Shown here piece after piece: positions 1 to 7,263 of a stretch of DNA of 14,799 nt. Each line of letters begins with the position of its first letter. Position 1 is the stretch's first letter. Both the position numbers and the translations under genes were made by a program. This DNA comes from Candidatus Hebobacteria bacterium (lineage in GTDB: Bacteria > Armatimonadota > Hebobacteria > Hebobacterales > Hebobacteraceae). The stretch spans positions 1 through 14,799 of the forward strand of contig JALGTT010000037.1 of assembly GCA_029821235.1 (NCBI GenBank). The letters run 5' to 3'. The notes beneath the pieces were generated by a model. The model worked only from the letters and a program-made list of their open reading frames with translations, made no database searches and had not been told where the DNA came from.

Positions 1-450
1 CCACTGCGCGAACACGGGCTCCTCGGGGAAACAGGTGGGGATGTGCTCGAAGACGATCTCCCGCCTGCGCAGCGCGGAGGTGATCATGAACTGCCCGCAC
101 CAGGAGTCGGAGGGACGGGTGCCGTCCGGGTTGACGCGGCCCTTGGTGGCGAAGTGGAGCACGGGGGTGCCTGGCGGCAGGTTGGCGACGATCACCCCCA
201 CGGCCGAGGTCTCGTGCCCGAAGGTCATGCCACCGACGATCACGCCGTCAATCTCTTTGTCCTTGAACAGAGCGAGGGTCTTCTTCGCCTCGTCGAGGTC
301 GCGCACCAGCCCCTTCTGGGTCAACTGGTTGCTGGGGACCACCAGTATGGAGCGCATCACCTTGATGCACCGCGCCCGCATCTCCGCGGCCCACTTGTCG
401 TCGAAGGGGACCCGGTGGGAGGGAATAAAGCCGATTCGCACCTTTCGCAT
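1..450 (-). CDS. L-fucose/L-arabinose isomerase-like protein, N-terminal part (cut by window edge)
   Basis: The frame is open from an ATG at 450 down to base 1, so only the first 150 residues are visible and the 3' end lies outside the window. An AGGAG site (458-462) sits 7 bases before the ATG. The N-terminus reads MRKVRIGFIPSHRVPFDDKW. It is followed by a VVPSNQLTQKGLVRD segment, an IDGVIVGGMTFGHE strand/loop and a PDGTRPSDSWCGQ motif, which is the pattern I associate with the FucI/AraA-like sugar isomerase fold. Family members interconvert aldoses and ketoses using a metal ion in the cytoplasm, but many environmental paralogues are uncharacterised, so the substrate is unknown. The metal-binding residues would lie in the missing C-terminal part. 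It lies 122 bp downstream of a Gfo/Idh/MocA dehydrogenase on the same strand, which supports a sugar-catabolic role. Family assignment is fairly secure; the substrate is not. Confidence 0.75.
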   Translation of the reverse strand, partial: MRKVRIGFIPSHRVPFDDKWAAEMRARCIKVMRSILVVPSNQLTQKGLVRDLDEAKKTLALFKDKEIDGVIVGGMTFGHETSAVGVIVANLPPGTPVLHFATKGRVNPDGTRPSDSWCGQFMITSALRRREIVFEHIPTCFPEEPVFAQW

Positions 451-457
451 TGGTCGT

Positions 458-462
458 CTCCT
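458..462 (-). promoter_or_regulatory. Ribosome binding site of the isomerase-like gene
   Basis: AGGAG on the minus strand lies 7 bases before the ATG at 450. It fixes this start, because the frame is truncated at the other end and is otherwise easy to miss. Confidence 0.65.
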
Positions 463-502
463 AGTCTTCTCTTTGTCGTGCTAGTTCCGCAGGAGCGGGC
501 GT

Positions 503-520
503 CAACCTGCTGCCAGGTTG
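503..520. repeat. Perfect 7-bp hairpin between the two sugar genes
   Basis: CAACCTG, a CTGC loop, then CAGGTTG form a perfect 7-bp stem in the 122-bp gap between the dehydrogenase stop (573) and the isomerase start (450). No T-run follows on either strand, so it is not a classical intrinsic terminator. It could stabilise an mRNA end or be an operator, or it may be chance. Confidence 0.35.
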
Positions 521-572
521 CGCCAGCAGCGGACACGCTCTCGCCCGGCGCGCGCCCGAAAGTCCATCCCGG

Positions 573-1610
573 CTACACCCGGATGGCGCGGCCGGTCTTC
601 TGTGACCGCTGGAGGGCGTCGAGGACGCGCGCCACCTGGAGGCACTCCTCGCCGGAGGCGAGCATGGGGAACTCCGGGTCCAGACAGGCGTCCACGAAGT
701 GCCAATAGGCATTCGTGCGCTTCCGCGGGGCCTTCAGCGGGCGGTCCACCGGCCGGCCCCTGCGGTCGTCGCAGTGGATGGTCATCTTCAGGTTGGATTC
801 CCAGTCCCGGCACGAGGCCCCCGCCTTGGTGCCGTAGATCTCGAAGCCCTGATGCCCCGGCTGGTGTCCCTCCCAACTGGCCTCGAAGAAGATCACCTGG
901 CCGGTGGTGAACTTGACCATGGCGCAGGCGAGATCGTCCACGTTGTCCCGGGAGCCGACCGTGCCCAGCCGCTGGGGGAGCAGTTCCCCGAACATCCCGC
1001 CCACCACCCAGGTGGGCTTGGGAGAGCCGAGGTGCCACCAGACGAGGTCATAGGCGTGGACGCCCAGGTCCACGCTGGGCCCTCCCCCGGCCTTTCGCTT
1101 GCTCGCGAACCAGGAACGAGACGTCCCCGGGGTCCCGTGCCGCCGAGTGTAGTGGGACTTGGCGTAGTAGAGGTCACCCAGGTCGCCGCGCACGATGCGC
1201 CGGTGGAGTTCCTGCTGGAGCGGGTCGAAGCGGTAACTCATGTTGATCATCAGCCGTTTGCCGGCCCTCCGCGCGGCGCGCACCATCGCCTCCGCGTCGG
1301 CGAGCCGGGTGGCCATCGGCTTCTCGCATAAGACGTGCTTGCCGGCCCGCAGGGCGGCGATGGTCATGCGGGCGTGGAGATAGTTGGGGACGGCGATGGA
1401 GACCAGGTCGAGTTCCTCCATCGCGATCAACTTCCGCCAGTCGCGCAGGAGGTGTTTTGCGCCGTGCTTGTCGGCGACTTCCTGTGCGCGGGCGCGGTCG
1501 GCGTCGCAGACGGCGAACAGTTCGCACTTGGGGTGGGCGGCATAGCCGGCGGCATGGTTGCGCCCCATGCCCAGGCCGATCACTCCCGCCCGCAGTTTGC
1601 GCTTTCTCAC
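573..1610 (-). CDS. Gfo/Idh/MocA family NAD(P)-dependent oxidoreductase
   Basis: A 345-residue protein, the usual length for this family, which oxidises or reduces sugars, inositols and sugar-nucleotide derivatives with NAD(P). The N-terminal Rossmann fold starts at once with AGVIGLGMGRNH (residues 8-19, GxGxxG-type loop). The catalytic EKP motif is at residues 96-98 within HVLCEKPMA. The C-terminal sheet domain carries DLGVHAYD (181-188), the D-x-G-x-H signature that includes the usual catalytic histidine (H185). I chose the GTG at 1610 because GGAGGA lies 4 bases upstream and the Rossmann strand begins right after. The frame extends back to 1724, but that extension is proline-rich, has no homology signal and overlaps the divergent gene. 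The isomerase-like gene follows on the same strand, so the two may form one transcription unit. No signal peptide is seen, so it is probably cytoplasmic. The substrate is unknown. Confidence 0.9.
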   Translation of the reverse strand: MRKRKLRAGVIGLGMGRNHAAGYAAHPKCELFAVCDADRARAQEVADKHGAKHLLRDWRKLIAMEELDLVSIAVPNYLHARMTIAALRAGKHVLCEKPMATRLADAEAMVRAARRAGKRLMINMSYRFDPLQQELHRRIVRGDLGDLYYAKSHYTRRHGTPGTSRSWFASKRKAGGGPSVDLGVHAYDLVWWHLGSPKPTWVVGGMFGELLPQRLGTVGSRDNVDDLACAMVKFTTGQVIFFEASWEGHQPGHQGFEIYGTKAGASCRDWESNLKMTIHCDDRRGRPVDRPLKAPRKRTNAYWHFVDACLDPEFPMLASGEECLQVARVLDALQRSQKTGRAIRV

Positions 1611-1614
1611 GGCG

Positions 1615-1620
1615 TCCTCC
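1615..1620 (-). promoter_or_regulatory. Ribosome binding site that sets the GTG start of the oxidoreductase
   Basis: GGAGGA on the minus strand lies 4 bases before the GTG at 1610. It decides against the longer frame that begins at 1724, which would add 38 non-homologous residues and run into the divergent gene. Confidence 0.7.
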
Positions 1621-1692
1621 AGGAATCTGTCTCGGGGGCTCGGCTTCGGCGCGCGCGGCAGCGGGTCCTGCGAGGGAGGAGTGTGCGAACCG

Positions 1693-1700
1693 GAGAGGAA
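1693..1700 (+). promoter_or_regulatory. Ribosome binding site that sets the GTG start of the DUF6785 protein
   Basis: GAGAGGAA lies 5 bases before the GTG at 1706. It supports this start over the far longer open frame beginning at 1457, which would overlap the divergent dehydrogenase. Confidence 0.6.
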
Positions 1701-1705
1701 GAGTT

Positions 1706-3700
1706 GTGGCCGTGTCCACGTCAACTTCCCCGGAAACTGCGAAGGAGGAAAGGCCGGCGGGCCCCATCACCGCGCGCTCGGTGCTGGTGGGCGCGGCGAG
1801 CGTGGCGCTGCTGGCCGCGGTCAATCCCTACCTGGCCTTTGTGACCCGCACCTGGAGCGTGGGGTCGGGGTCGCTGCTGGGCAGCCCCATCGTCGTGTTG
1901 TTCCTGCTGCTGGTGGTCAACGGGTTCCTGTTGAGGCGCTGGCCGGGGGGCGCGTTCCGGCGGGAGGAGATGCTGGTCGTCTACGGGATGTTGATCGTCT
2001 CGGTGGGGCTGGCGATGCAGGGCGGGATGCCCTACATCGTTTCCGCCACCACCTATCCCTTCTACCGCGCCTCTCCGGCCAACCAGTGGGAGCACATGAT
2101 CTGGCCCCATATCCCCACTTGGCTGCGCTTGCAGGACATGGCCGCCGTCAACCTCTTCTGGGAGGGGCTGTCCGAGGGGCAGCGGGTGCCGTGGGGGCAG
2201 TGGCTGACGCCGATGGCCGCCTGGGGGGTGTTCACATTGGCCCTGATGGGGGCCATGTTCTGTCTGGCGGCCCTGGTGAGAAAGGACTGGATCGAGCAGC
2301 AGCGCCTGACCTTTCCGCTGGTGGACGTGCCGCTGACGATGACCGGGGCGGCGGAGAGGCCGTCGCTGTCCTCCAGCATCCTCAACAACCGGGTGTTCTG
2401 GATCGGGTTCTCGATTCCCGCGTTGTTCACCGTGCTCACCTGGCTGCACCGGTTCTTCCCCAGCGTGCCCGCGCCCCAGTTGCAGGCGATCCAGGTGGGG
2501 CAGTACTTCGCGGGGATGCCCCTGCCCTGGAACGTGCTGGGCCAGATGCAGATCTCCATCCACTTCCCGGTGATCGGAATCACCTGTCTGCTGCCGGGCG
2601 AGGTATCGCTGAGCCTGTGGCTCTTCTACGTCCTGTACCAGGTGCAGATGCTCACCTGGGCGAGTTTCGGGGTGGCGCCGGGCGGGGCCAATGCCGCCAT
2701 CGTCAACCCGCGGGCGTTCGTCGCCTTTCAGGAGGCGGGAGGATTCATCGCGCTCAGCGCGGTGGCGTTGTATCAGTGCCGGCACACCATCAAGGCGGCG
2801 TGGCTGAGTCTGATCGGCCGGGTGCGGCCGGAGGCGGATCCCTACGCGCCCATCTCGGGGCGGGGGGCGCTGGTGGGATTCGCGGCTGCGAACGCGGTGA
2901 TGTTTTGGTGGGCCCTGCATGCGGGGATGTCGTGGTGGTCGTTCGCGGCGCTGATGGGGGTTTTCTATGCGGTGCTGCTGGGGGCCTCCCGGCTGGTGGC
3001 CGCGGGAGGGGTGATGTACGTGGACACCGGGTTCTTTCCCCGCGGGGTGGTGCTGAGGACGCTGGGGGCGGCGGCGGTCGGCCCGAGTTCCCTCACCATG
3101 TACGCGTACCTGTCGGTCATCTACATGTACGACCCCATGAACCTCGCCATGCCGCAGATGGTGGACAGCATGAAGTTGCTGCACGGGGGCAAGGTGAAGG
3201 GAAAGGGGTTCGTGTGGGCGGCGATGCTGGCGGTGGCGGTGGTGCTGGCGGTGGGGCTGCCGGCCCTGCTCCAGGTGGTGCATCACTATGGGGCCAGCAG
3301 CCTCCAGAGGTGGCCGTTCACCAGCTACCCGCAGTGGGCCTTCGGGGAGTTAGACGCCAGTCTGCGCACCCCGGAGTTGCCGGACAACTGGCTGCGCGCG
3401 GGCCTGGTGCTGGGGGCGGGGATGATGTTGCTGCTGTCGTGGCTGAGCACCAACTTCGTGTGGTGGCCGGTGAGCCCGGTGGGGTTCATCATCGCCAGTT
3501 CCTATGAGACCGACCGCTCGATCTGGACGAACGCGCTCATCGCCTGGGTGCTCAGCAGCGCCATCCGCCGCTACGGCGGCCTCCGGCTCTTCCGGTCCTT
3601 CCGGCCGGCCTTCCTGGGGCTGGTGTTGGGGCAGTTCCTGACCCAGGGGGCATTGGCGATCATCTCCTCGGTGTTCGGGCTGGGGCAGCCGGGGCTGTAG
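1706..3700 (+). CDS. DUF6785/DUF6784 family polytopic membrane protein
   Basis: A 664-residue integral membrane protein with about 14 hydrophobic segments, the first near residues 24-46 (RSVLVGAASVALLAAV). The C-terminal segment has the sequence WWPVSPVGFII, then ALIAWVLSSAIRRYGG, then FRPAFLGLVLGQF. I recognise this as the DUF6784 end of the DUF6785/DUF6784 family, common in Armatimonadota, Planctomycetota and relatives. Family function is unknown; the fold looks transporter-like. The GTG at 1706 is preferred because GAGAGGAA (1693-1700) precedes it by 5 bases. The frame is open back to 1457 but that part overlaps the divergent dehydrogenase. A second GTG at 1712 is possible. The gene is divergent from the sugar dehydrogenase, with about 95 bp between starts, and a shared regulatory region is possible. 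A role in uptake or export of a carbohydrate-related compound is inference only. Confidence 0.85.
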   Translation: MAVSTSTSPETAKEERPAGPITARSVLVGAASVALLAAVNPYLAFVTRTWSVGSGSLLGSPIVVLFLLLVVNGFLLRRWPGGAFRREEMLVVYGMLIVSVGLAMQGGMPYIVSATTYPFYRASPANQWEHMIWPHIPTWLRLQDMAAVNLFWEGLSEGQRVPWGQWLTPMAAWGVFTLALMGAMFCLAALVRKDWIEQQRLTFPLVDVPLTMTGAAERPSLSSSILNNRVFWIGFSIPALFTVLTWLHRFFPSVPAPQLQAIQVGQYFAGMPLPWNVLGQMQISIHFPVIGITCLLPGEVSLSLWLFYVLYQVQMLTWASFGVAPGGANAAIVNPRAFVAFQEAGGFIALSAVALYQCRHTIKAAWLSLIGRVRPEADPYAPISGRGALVGFAAANAVMFWWALHAGMSWWSFAALMGVFYAVLLGASRLVAAGGVMYVDTGFFPRGVVLRTLGAAAVGPSSLTMYAYLSVIYMYDPMNLAMPQMVDSMKLLHGGKVKGKGFVWAAMLAVAVVLAVGLPALLQVVHHYGASSLQRWPFTSYPQWAFGELDASLRTPELPDNWLRAGLVLGAGMMLLLSWLSTNFVWWPVSPVGFIIASSYETDRSIWTNALIAWVLSSAIRRYGGLRLFRSFRPAFLGLVLGQFLTQGALAIISSVFGLGQPGL

Positions 3701-3778
3701 CCCTCGGAGGGCGGAGGCGGCCCTGAGCGCGGCCGAAGGGAGACCCCGGCCTGCCATCACCTGCCCTGCAAGACGAGC

Positions 3779-3819
3779 GGCGGGCATACCCCTCACTCCA
3801 TTCGGGGATATACCCGCCC
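3779..3819. repeat. Imperfect inverted repeat, first hairpin of the palindrome cluster
   Basis: GGCGGGCATACCCC (3779-3792) pairs imperfectly with GGGGATATACCCGCCC (3804-3819), with a spacer of about 11 bases. The right arm runs straight into the CTACA tail. It lies about 80 bp after the DUF6785 stop and could act as a weak rho-independent-like block or mRNA stabiliser, although there is no T-run. Confidence 0.55.
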
Positions 3820-3866
3820 TACAGGACCATTGCGGCCCACGCTGCCTGGCGTCTCGCGGCGCGCCT

Positions 3867-3930
3867 GTTCTGTAGGGCTGGCGTTCCTACGCCAGCTGTG
3901 GCGGGCATGGGAATGCCCGCCCTACAGAAC
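3867..3930. repeat. 64-bp nested (cloverleaf-like) palindrome
   Basis: The outer arms GTTCTGTAGGGC (3867-3878) and GCCCTACAGAAC (3919-3930) are perfect 12-bp inverted repeats. Between them sit two further perfect hairpins. GCTGGCGT/ACGCCAGC (3877-3884 with 3889-3896) has a TCCT loop. GCGGGCAT/ATGCCCGC (3901-3908 with 3913-3920) has a GGGA loop. The whole can fold as a three-way junction with two hairpins, with 2 bases shared between outer and inner stems at each side. This organisation matches two REP-type units in opposite orientation (BIME-like). Confidence 0.75.
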
Positions 3931-3940
3931 CCCGATTCTC

Positions 3941-3966
3941 GGCGGGGCATCAGAGAATGCCCCGCC
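3941..3966. repeat. Perfect 10-bp stem hairpin in the palindrome cluster
   Basis: GGCGGGGCAT (3941-3950), a CAGAGA loop and ATGCCCCGCC (3957-3966) form a perfect 10-bp stem, followed directly by the CTACA tail. Compared with the 3901-3920 stem it has a matching extra G/C on both arms, i.e. a compensatory change that preserves the pairing. Confidence 0.65.
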
Positions 3967-4058
3967 CTACAAATGGAAGGCGTGTCGAGCAACGTCAGGA
4001 CGAAAAAGCCCGCCCTACAAGAAGCCCCTACACCGGGAAGTCGCGCCCGCCATGATGT

Positions 4059-4112
4059 GGGGGGCGGCAGGGGGAGAGAAGAAGAGGGAAAATGTGGGGG
4101 AAGGAGAGGGGG
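4059..4112 (+). other. G-run purine tract upstream of the ABC transporter gene
   Basis: Five G-runs (4059-4064, 4070-4074, 4086-4088, 4096-4100, 4108-4112) occur in 54 bases of almost pure purine, ending 100 bases before the ABC transporter ATG. The loops between runs are 5 to 11 bases, so a G-quadruplex on the coding strand is possible. It could alternatively be an unstructured leader segment. Confidence 0.35.
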
Positions 4113-4200
4113 TAGTATCGGCGAGTGATGGAAATGATGGAGGTCAACATACGGCCTGGGCCGGGGCGGGCGTGAACGAGGGCCCGGCCCGGCGGTGTGT

Positions 4201-4206
4201 GAGGAG
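4201..4206 (+). promoter_or_regulatory. Ribosome binding site of the ABC transporter gene
   Basis: GAGGAG lies 5 bases before the ATG at 4212 and supports that start. Confidence 0.6.
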
Positions 4207-4211
4207 CCGAG

Positions 4212-6476
4212 ATGCGAGCCGGGCGTTTGGAGGAAGTGGAGAGACTGCTGGCCGGGGAGGGACAAGAGCCCCTGCCGGAGACGGTCGAGCGGGAACTTCG
4301 GCGGCTGCTGGAGCCGGGGGAGAAGCGGCTCATCACCCTGCACACGGACATCGGCCTCGACGGCCGGTATGACGACCGGTGGCTGGTGGTGACGGATCGC
4401 CGGGTGGCGGCCCTGGGGCCGGAGGACGGGCGGGCGCGGGTGGAGACCGAGGTTCCGCTGGCGGACCTGCGGGGGGTGCGGCTGCGGGACTACCTGGGAA
4501 ACGGGTCGCTGGAGGCAATCACGGAAACCGGCGCCGTGGAACTGGCGCGGTTCAGCCGCTCCGTCGCGCCGGAGATGCCGCGGGTGCAGCGCATCCTCCG
4601 CGTGCTGGCCGATGTGAGCGATTCCGAGACAGGGGGCCGGCGGGGACGCGGGGGGCCCAGCAAGGCGGTGCGGTGTCCGACCTGCGGCCGGGTGCTTCCC
4701 CGGTGGTCGGAGGTGTGTCCCTTCTGTCTGAAACGGGGGGAACTGCTGGCGCGCTTGATCAGGTATGTGGAGCCCTACAAGGCGGTCGCCATCATCGGGT
4801 TCGCGCTGAGCATCGTGCTGACGTTTCTCAATCTGGCGCCTGCACTGGTGACCCGGTTTCTGTTCGACAGGGTGATCGCGCCGGGGGACCTGTCTCGGCT
4901 GGGCACCGCGGTGGAGTGGCTGCTGGCGATCTACGTCGGCCGGACGGTGGTGGCGATGGTGCGGGGATACATGATGGAGTGGCTGGGGGGCCGGGTGGTG
5001 CTGGACATGCGAATCCAGCTCTACGACCACATGCAGATGCTCTCCCTGGGGTTCTTCAGCCGCAAGCAGACCGGGCAGATCATGTCCCGGGTCACCAACG
5101 ACATCATGCGGCTCCAGTATTTCGTGGCCGAGGGCCTGCAGCAGATCATCATCAACCTGCTGACCATCCCCGTCATCTGTGTGATGATGTTCGGAGCCGA
5201 CGCGAAACTGGCCGCGCTCACCCTGCTGCCGACCCCGTTCATCGCGGTGGGGACGTACTGGTTCGGGCGGTTGATCCACCGGGTCTACCAGAAGGTGTGG
5301 AGGCGGTACGCGGGGCTGAACGCGGTGCTGGCCGACTCCATCCCCGGCATCCGGGTGGTGAAATCCTTCGCCCAGGAGGAGCGGGAATCCAAACGCTTCC
5401 AGGAGCGAAGCGGCGCGCTCTTCACCCAGGAGCTGAACGCGGTGAAACTGTGGACCGCCTTCTTCCCCGCGCTGGGGCTGATGACCGCCATCGGGTCGCT
5501 GCTCATCTACTGGTACGGGGGCAAGCACGTGATCGAGGGCCGCACCAGCCTGGGCACCCTGGTGATGTTCACCCAGTTGATGTGGCAGTTCTACATGCCG
5601 GTGCAGATGCTGGGGGAGATGAACCACCGGGTGCAGCACGCGCTCACCGCCGCGGAGCGGGTGTTCGAGGTGCTGGACACCAAGCCGGAGATGCCCGATG
5701 CGCCGGGCTCCATCAAGATCCCGCGCATCGAAGGACACGTCGAGTTCCGCGGGGTCCACTTCAGTTATGAGCCGGGAAAGCCGGTGCTCCAGAACATCAG
5801 TTTCGTGGCCGAGCCGGGGGAGGTGGTCGGGCTGGTGGGGCCGAGCGGAGCGGGGAAGAGCACCCTGGTGAATCTGCTCTGTCGGTTCTACGAGGTGGAG
5901 GAGGGGCAGGTACTGATAGACGGGCACGATGTGCGGGAGCTGTCGCTGAGGGCCCTTCGCCAGCAGATCGGGGTGGTGCTCCAGGAGCCGTTCCTCTTCC
6001 ACGGGACGGTGGCGGACAATATCGCCTACGGGGTGCCGGGCGCTACGCCGGTGGAGGTGGTGGCGGCCGCGAAGGCGGCGAACGCGCACGACTTCATCGT
6101 CAACCTGCCCCAGGGATATGACACCCAGGTGGGGGAGCGGGGGCAACTGCTCTCCGGCGGAGAGAGGCAGCGGGTGGCGATCGCGCGGGCGATCCTCAAG
6201 AACCCCCGCATCCTGATCCTGGACGAGGCCACCTCCTCGGTGGATACGGAGACGGAAATGCTGATCCAGCAGGCACTGGACCGGCTGGTAGCGAATCGCA
6301 CCACGTTCGCCATCGCTCACCGGCTGTCCACGTTGAGGAAGGCGAGCAAGATTCTGGTGCTGGAGCATGGACGTCTGGTGCAGATGGGGACACACGATGA
6401 GCTGCTGGATCAGGAGGGACTCTACGCACGGCTCTGTCGTTTCCAGTCGGAGCTGTCGAAGGTGAGAGGGGTGTAG
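4212..6476 (+). CDS. ABC exporter (fused permease/ATPase) with PH-like and zinc-ribbon N-terminus
   Basis: A 754-residue half-transporter, about 150 residues longer than a plain exporter of this class. Residues about 30-135 resemble a bacterial PH-like domain (DRWLVVTDRRVAAL, then VPLADLRGVRL). A zinc ribbon follows: C155-x2-C158 and C169-x2-C172. The type-I exporter membrane domain spans about 180-480. The ATPase has Walker A GPSGAGKST (543-551, K549), Q-loop Q591, signature LSGGERQR (647-654), Walker B D671 with catalytic E672, and switch H703, all intact. It should dimerise in the inner membrane and export a substrate with ATP. The next gene is DUF1854. I recall this pairing and this N-terminal architecture from cyanophycin-linked ABC transporters of proteobacteria, but no cyanophycin gene is visible here, so the substrate is open. 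The ATG at 4212 is supported by GAGGAG 5 bases upstream. Confidence 0.92.
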   Translation: MRAGRLEEVERLLAGEGQEPLPETVERELRRLLEPGEKRLITLHTDIGLDGRYDDRWLVVTDRRVAALGPEDGRARVETEVPLADLRGVRLRDYLGNGSLEAITETGAVELARFSRSVAPEMPRVQRILRVLADVSDSETGGRRGRGGPSKAVRCPTCGRVLPRWSEVCPFCLKRGELLARLIRYVEPYKAVAIIGFALSIVLTFLNLAPALVTRFLFDRVIAPGDLSRLGTAVEWLLAIYVGRTVVAMVRGYMMEWLGGRVVLDMRIQLYDHMQMLSLGFFSRKQTGQIMSRVTNDIMRLQYFVAEGLQQIIINLLTIPVICVMMFGADAKLAALTLLPTPFIAVGTYWFGRLIHRVYQKVWRRYAGLNAVLADSIPGIRVVKSFAQEERESKRFQERSGALFTQELNAVKLWTAFFPALGLMTAIGSLLIYWYGGKHVIEGRTSLGTLVMFTQLMWQFYMPVQMLGEMNHRVQHALTAAERVFEVLDTKPEMPDAPGSIKIPRIEGHVEFRGVHFSYEPGKPVLQNISFVAEPGEVVGLVGPSGAGKSTLVNLLCRFYEVEEGQVLIDGHDVRELSLRALRQQIGVVLQEPFLFHGTVADNIAYGVPGATPVEVVAAAKAANAHDFIVNLPQGYDTQVGERGQLLSGGERQRVAIARAILKNPRILILDEATSSVDTETEMLIQQALDRLVANRTTFAIAHRLSTLRKASKILVLEHGRLVQMGTHDELLDQEGLYARLCRFQSELSKVRGV

Positions 6477-6531
6477 CCCGCCCGTCGCCGGCGGCCGCCT
6501 GACTGCACCACAGCGCGCCAGTGGACACGCG

Positions 6532-7134
6532 ATGACCGAAGATTCCCCCAAGCCGATGGATGACACCACTCCGCGGGAGGCGGCGGAGGCGGGGCCGCAC
6601 GGCCCCGAGGGGACGAACGACTCCCGGGCGGGATGGGAGGCGGAGGTGGCGCGGCTGGCGATCGTGGAGCCCAGCCGGGTGCGCATTCGCCGGGACGACT
6701 TCCGCCGCCTGTGCGTGCGCCTGGACGACGGCCCGGAGTTCGTGGACGTGAGGCCCGCGCCGGCCTTCCCGGTCTCCGGTGCAGCCGGCTACATCTCCTT
6801 CCTGGACGCGGACGACAAAGAGGTGCTGCTGATGGCGGGGACCGAGGGATTGGACCCGGACAGCCGGCAGTGTCTGGAAGACGAACTGGACCGGGTGTAT
6901 TTCGTGCCCAGAATCCTGCGCATCTACGATATCGAGGATGCACACGGCGCGGCCCGCTGGGAGGTGGAGACCGACCGGGGCTACCGGCTGTTCGATGTCC
7001 GTGACCGGGAGGACCTGCGGGTGGTGGAGGGGAGCCGGATTCTGCTCCAGGACGCGGACGGCAATCGCTACGAGATTCCGGACCTCTTCGCGCTGGACGA
7101 GCGAAGCCGGAGGTTGGTGGACGGGGAGATCTGA
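6532..7134 (+). CDS. DUF1854 family protein, partner of the ABC exporter
   Basis: A 200-residue protein starting 55 bp after the ABC exporter stop. Residues 1-40 are low-complexity and acidic. The DUF1854 core begins near residue 46. Features match what I know of that family: RPAPAFPVSG (74-83), a strand with ISFLDADDKEV, then LEDELDRVYFVPRILRI (115-131), the WEVETDRGYRLF block (143-154) and the ending DLFALDERSRRLVD (184-197). DUF1854 genes are typically next to ABC exporters with PH-like/zinc-ribbon N-termini, and in some proteobacteria near cyanophycin synthetase genes. The biochemical role is unknown, probably a cytoplasmic accessory of the transporter. No strong ribosome site precedes the ATG, so translational coupling to the ABC gene or a start at the ATG at 6556 is possible. 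Confidence 0.85.
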   Translation: MTEDSPKPMDDTTPREAAEAGPHGPEGTNDSRAGWEAEVARLAIVEPSRVRIRRDDFRRLCVRLDDGPEFVDVRPAPAFPVSGAAGYISFLDADDKEVLLMAGTEGLDPDSRQCLEDELDRVYFVPRILRIYDIEDAHGAARWEVETDRGYRLFDVRDREDLRVVEGSRILLQDADGNRYEIPDLFALDERSRRLVDGEI

Positions 7135-7155
7135 GGAGGGCCCCCTTACACCAAG

Positions 7156-7220
7156 CCGTTGGAAGTGGTACCATTAGGTGCCATACCGTTGGCTTCAGCC
7201 CACAGGCCGTTGGCGGCCTG
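7156..7220. repeat. Three CCGTTGG copies and a perfect hairpin before the anchored-protein gene
   Basis: CCGTTGG occurs at 7156-7162, 7186-7192 and 7207-7213. The last lies in a perfect 7-bp hairpin: CAGGCCG (7203-7209), loop TTGG, CGGCCTG (7214-7220). Between the first two is a near direct repeat, GGTACCATTA then GGTGCCATAC (7167-7186). The 141-bp gap (7135-7275) is less GC-rich than its surroundings. It could be an operator or untranslated leader; nothing proves it. Confidence 0.35.
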
Positions 7221-7263
7221 CTCAGGCGAAGGCAGGGTGGGTGGCGACGGTCGAGCACGCGGT

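Larger units (their letters stand above)
3755..4032. repeat. Cluster of REP-like palindromic repeats with CCCGCCCTACA tails
   Basis: This part of the 511-bp gene-free stretch (3701-4211) holds repeated units made of a GGCGGGCAT...ATGCCCGCC-type inverted repeat followed by CTACA. Exact CCCGCCCTACA copies are at 3813-3823, 3916-3926, 3961-3971 and 4009-4019. A degenerate copy is at 3760-3770, a partial one at 4025-4032, and a reverse-orientation TGTAGGGC is at 3871-3878. Spacing of neighbouring units is mostly 45-53 bp. The inverted arms vary in length and loop while the tail stays constant, as in REP/BIME clusters. Such elements are known to be mobilised by RAYT transposases and to affect mRNA ends or supercoiling, but no RAYT gene is in the window. 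Confidence 0.75.

Noticed and set aside
503..520. Intrinsic terminator between the dehydrogenase and the isomerase-like gene
   Set aside because: The stem is only 7 bp and no T-run follows on either strand.
43..708. Plus-strand frames over the isomerase-like gene
   Set aside because: The minus-strand frame from 450 carries family motifs and a ribosome site; the plus frames do not.
1721..3286. A 521-codon minus-strand frame and a long plus-strand frame (1558-3507) over the DUF6785 gene
   Set aside because: Both are rich in His/Gln/Arg or Gly/Ala and lack domains, while the 1706-3700 frame has regular membrane segments and a recognised family C-terminus.
3755..4032. A CRISPR array
   Set aside because: Repeats are short, vary in their arms, change orientation and lack uniform unique spacers. 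No cas gene is present.
4128..4175. A 15-codon ORF (MEMMEVNIRPGPGRA) before the ABC gene as a leader peptide
   Set aside because: There is no clear ribosome site, no run of regulatory codons and no alternative hairpins. Chance is the simpler explanation.
3819..6686. A 955-codon open frame on the minus strand
   Set aside because: It is antisense to the well-supported ABC exporter, is His/Pro/Gln/Arg-rich and shows no family motif. It is a shadow of GC-rich codon usage.
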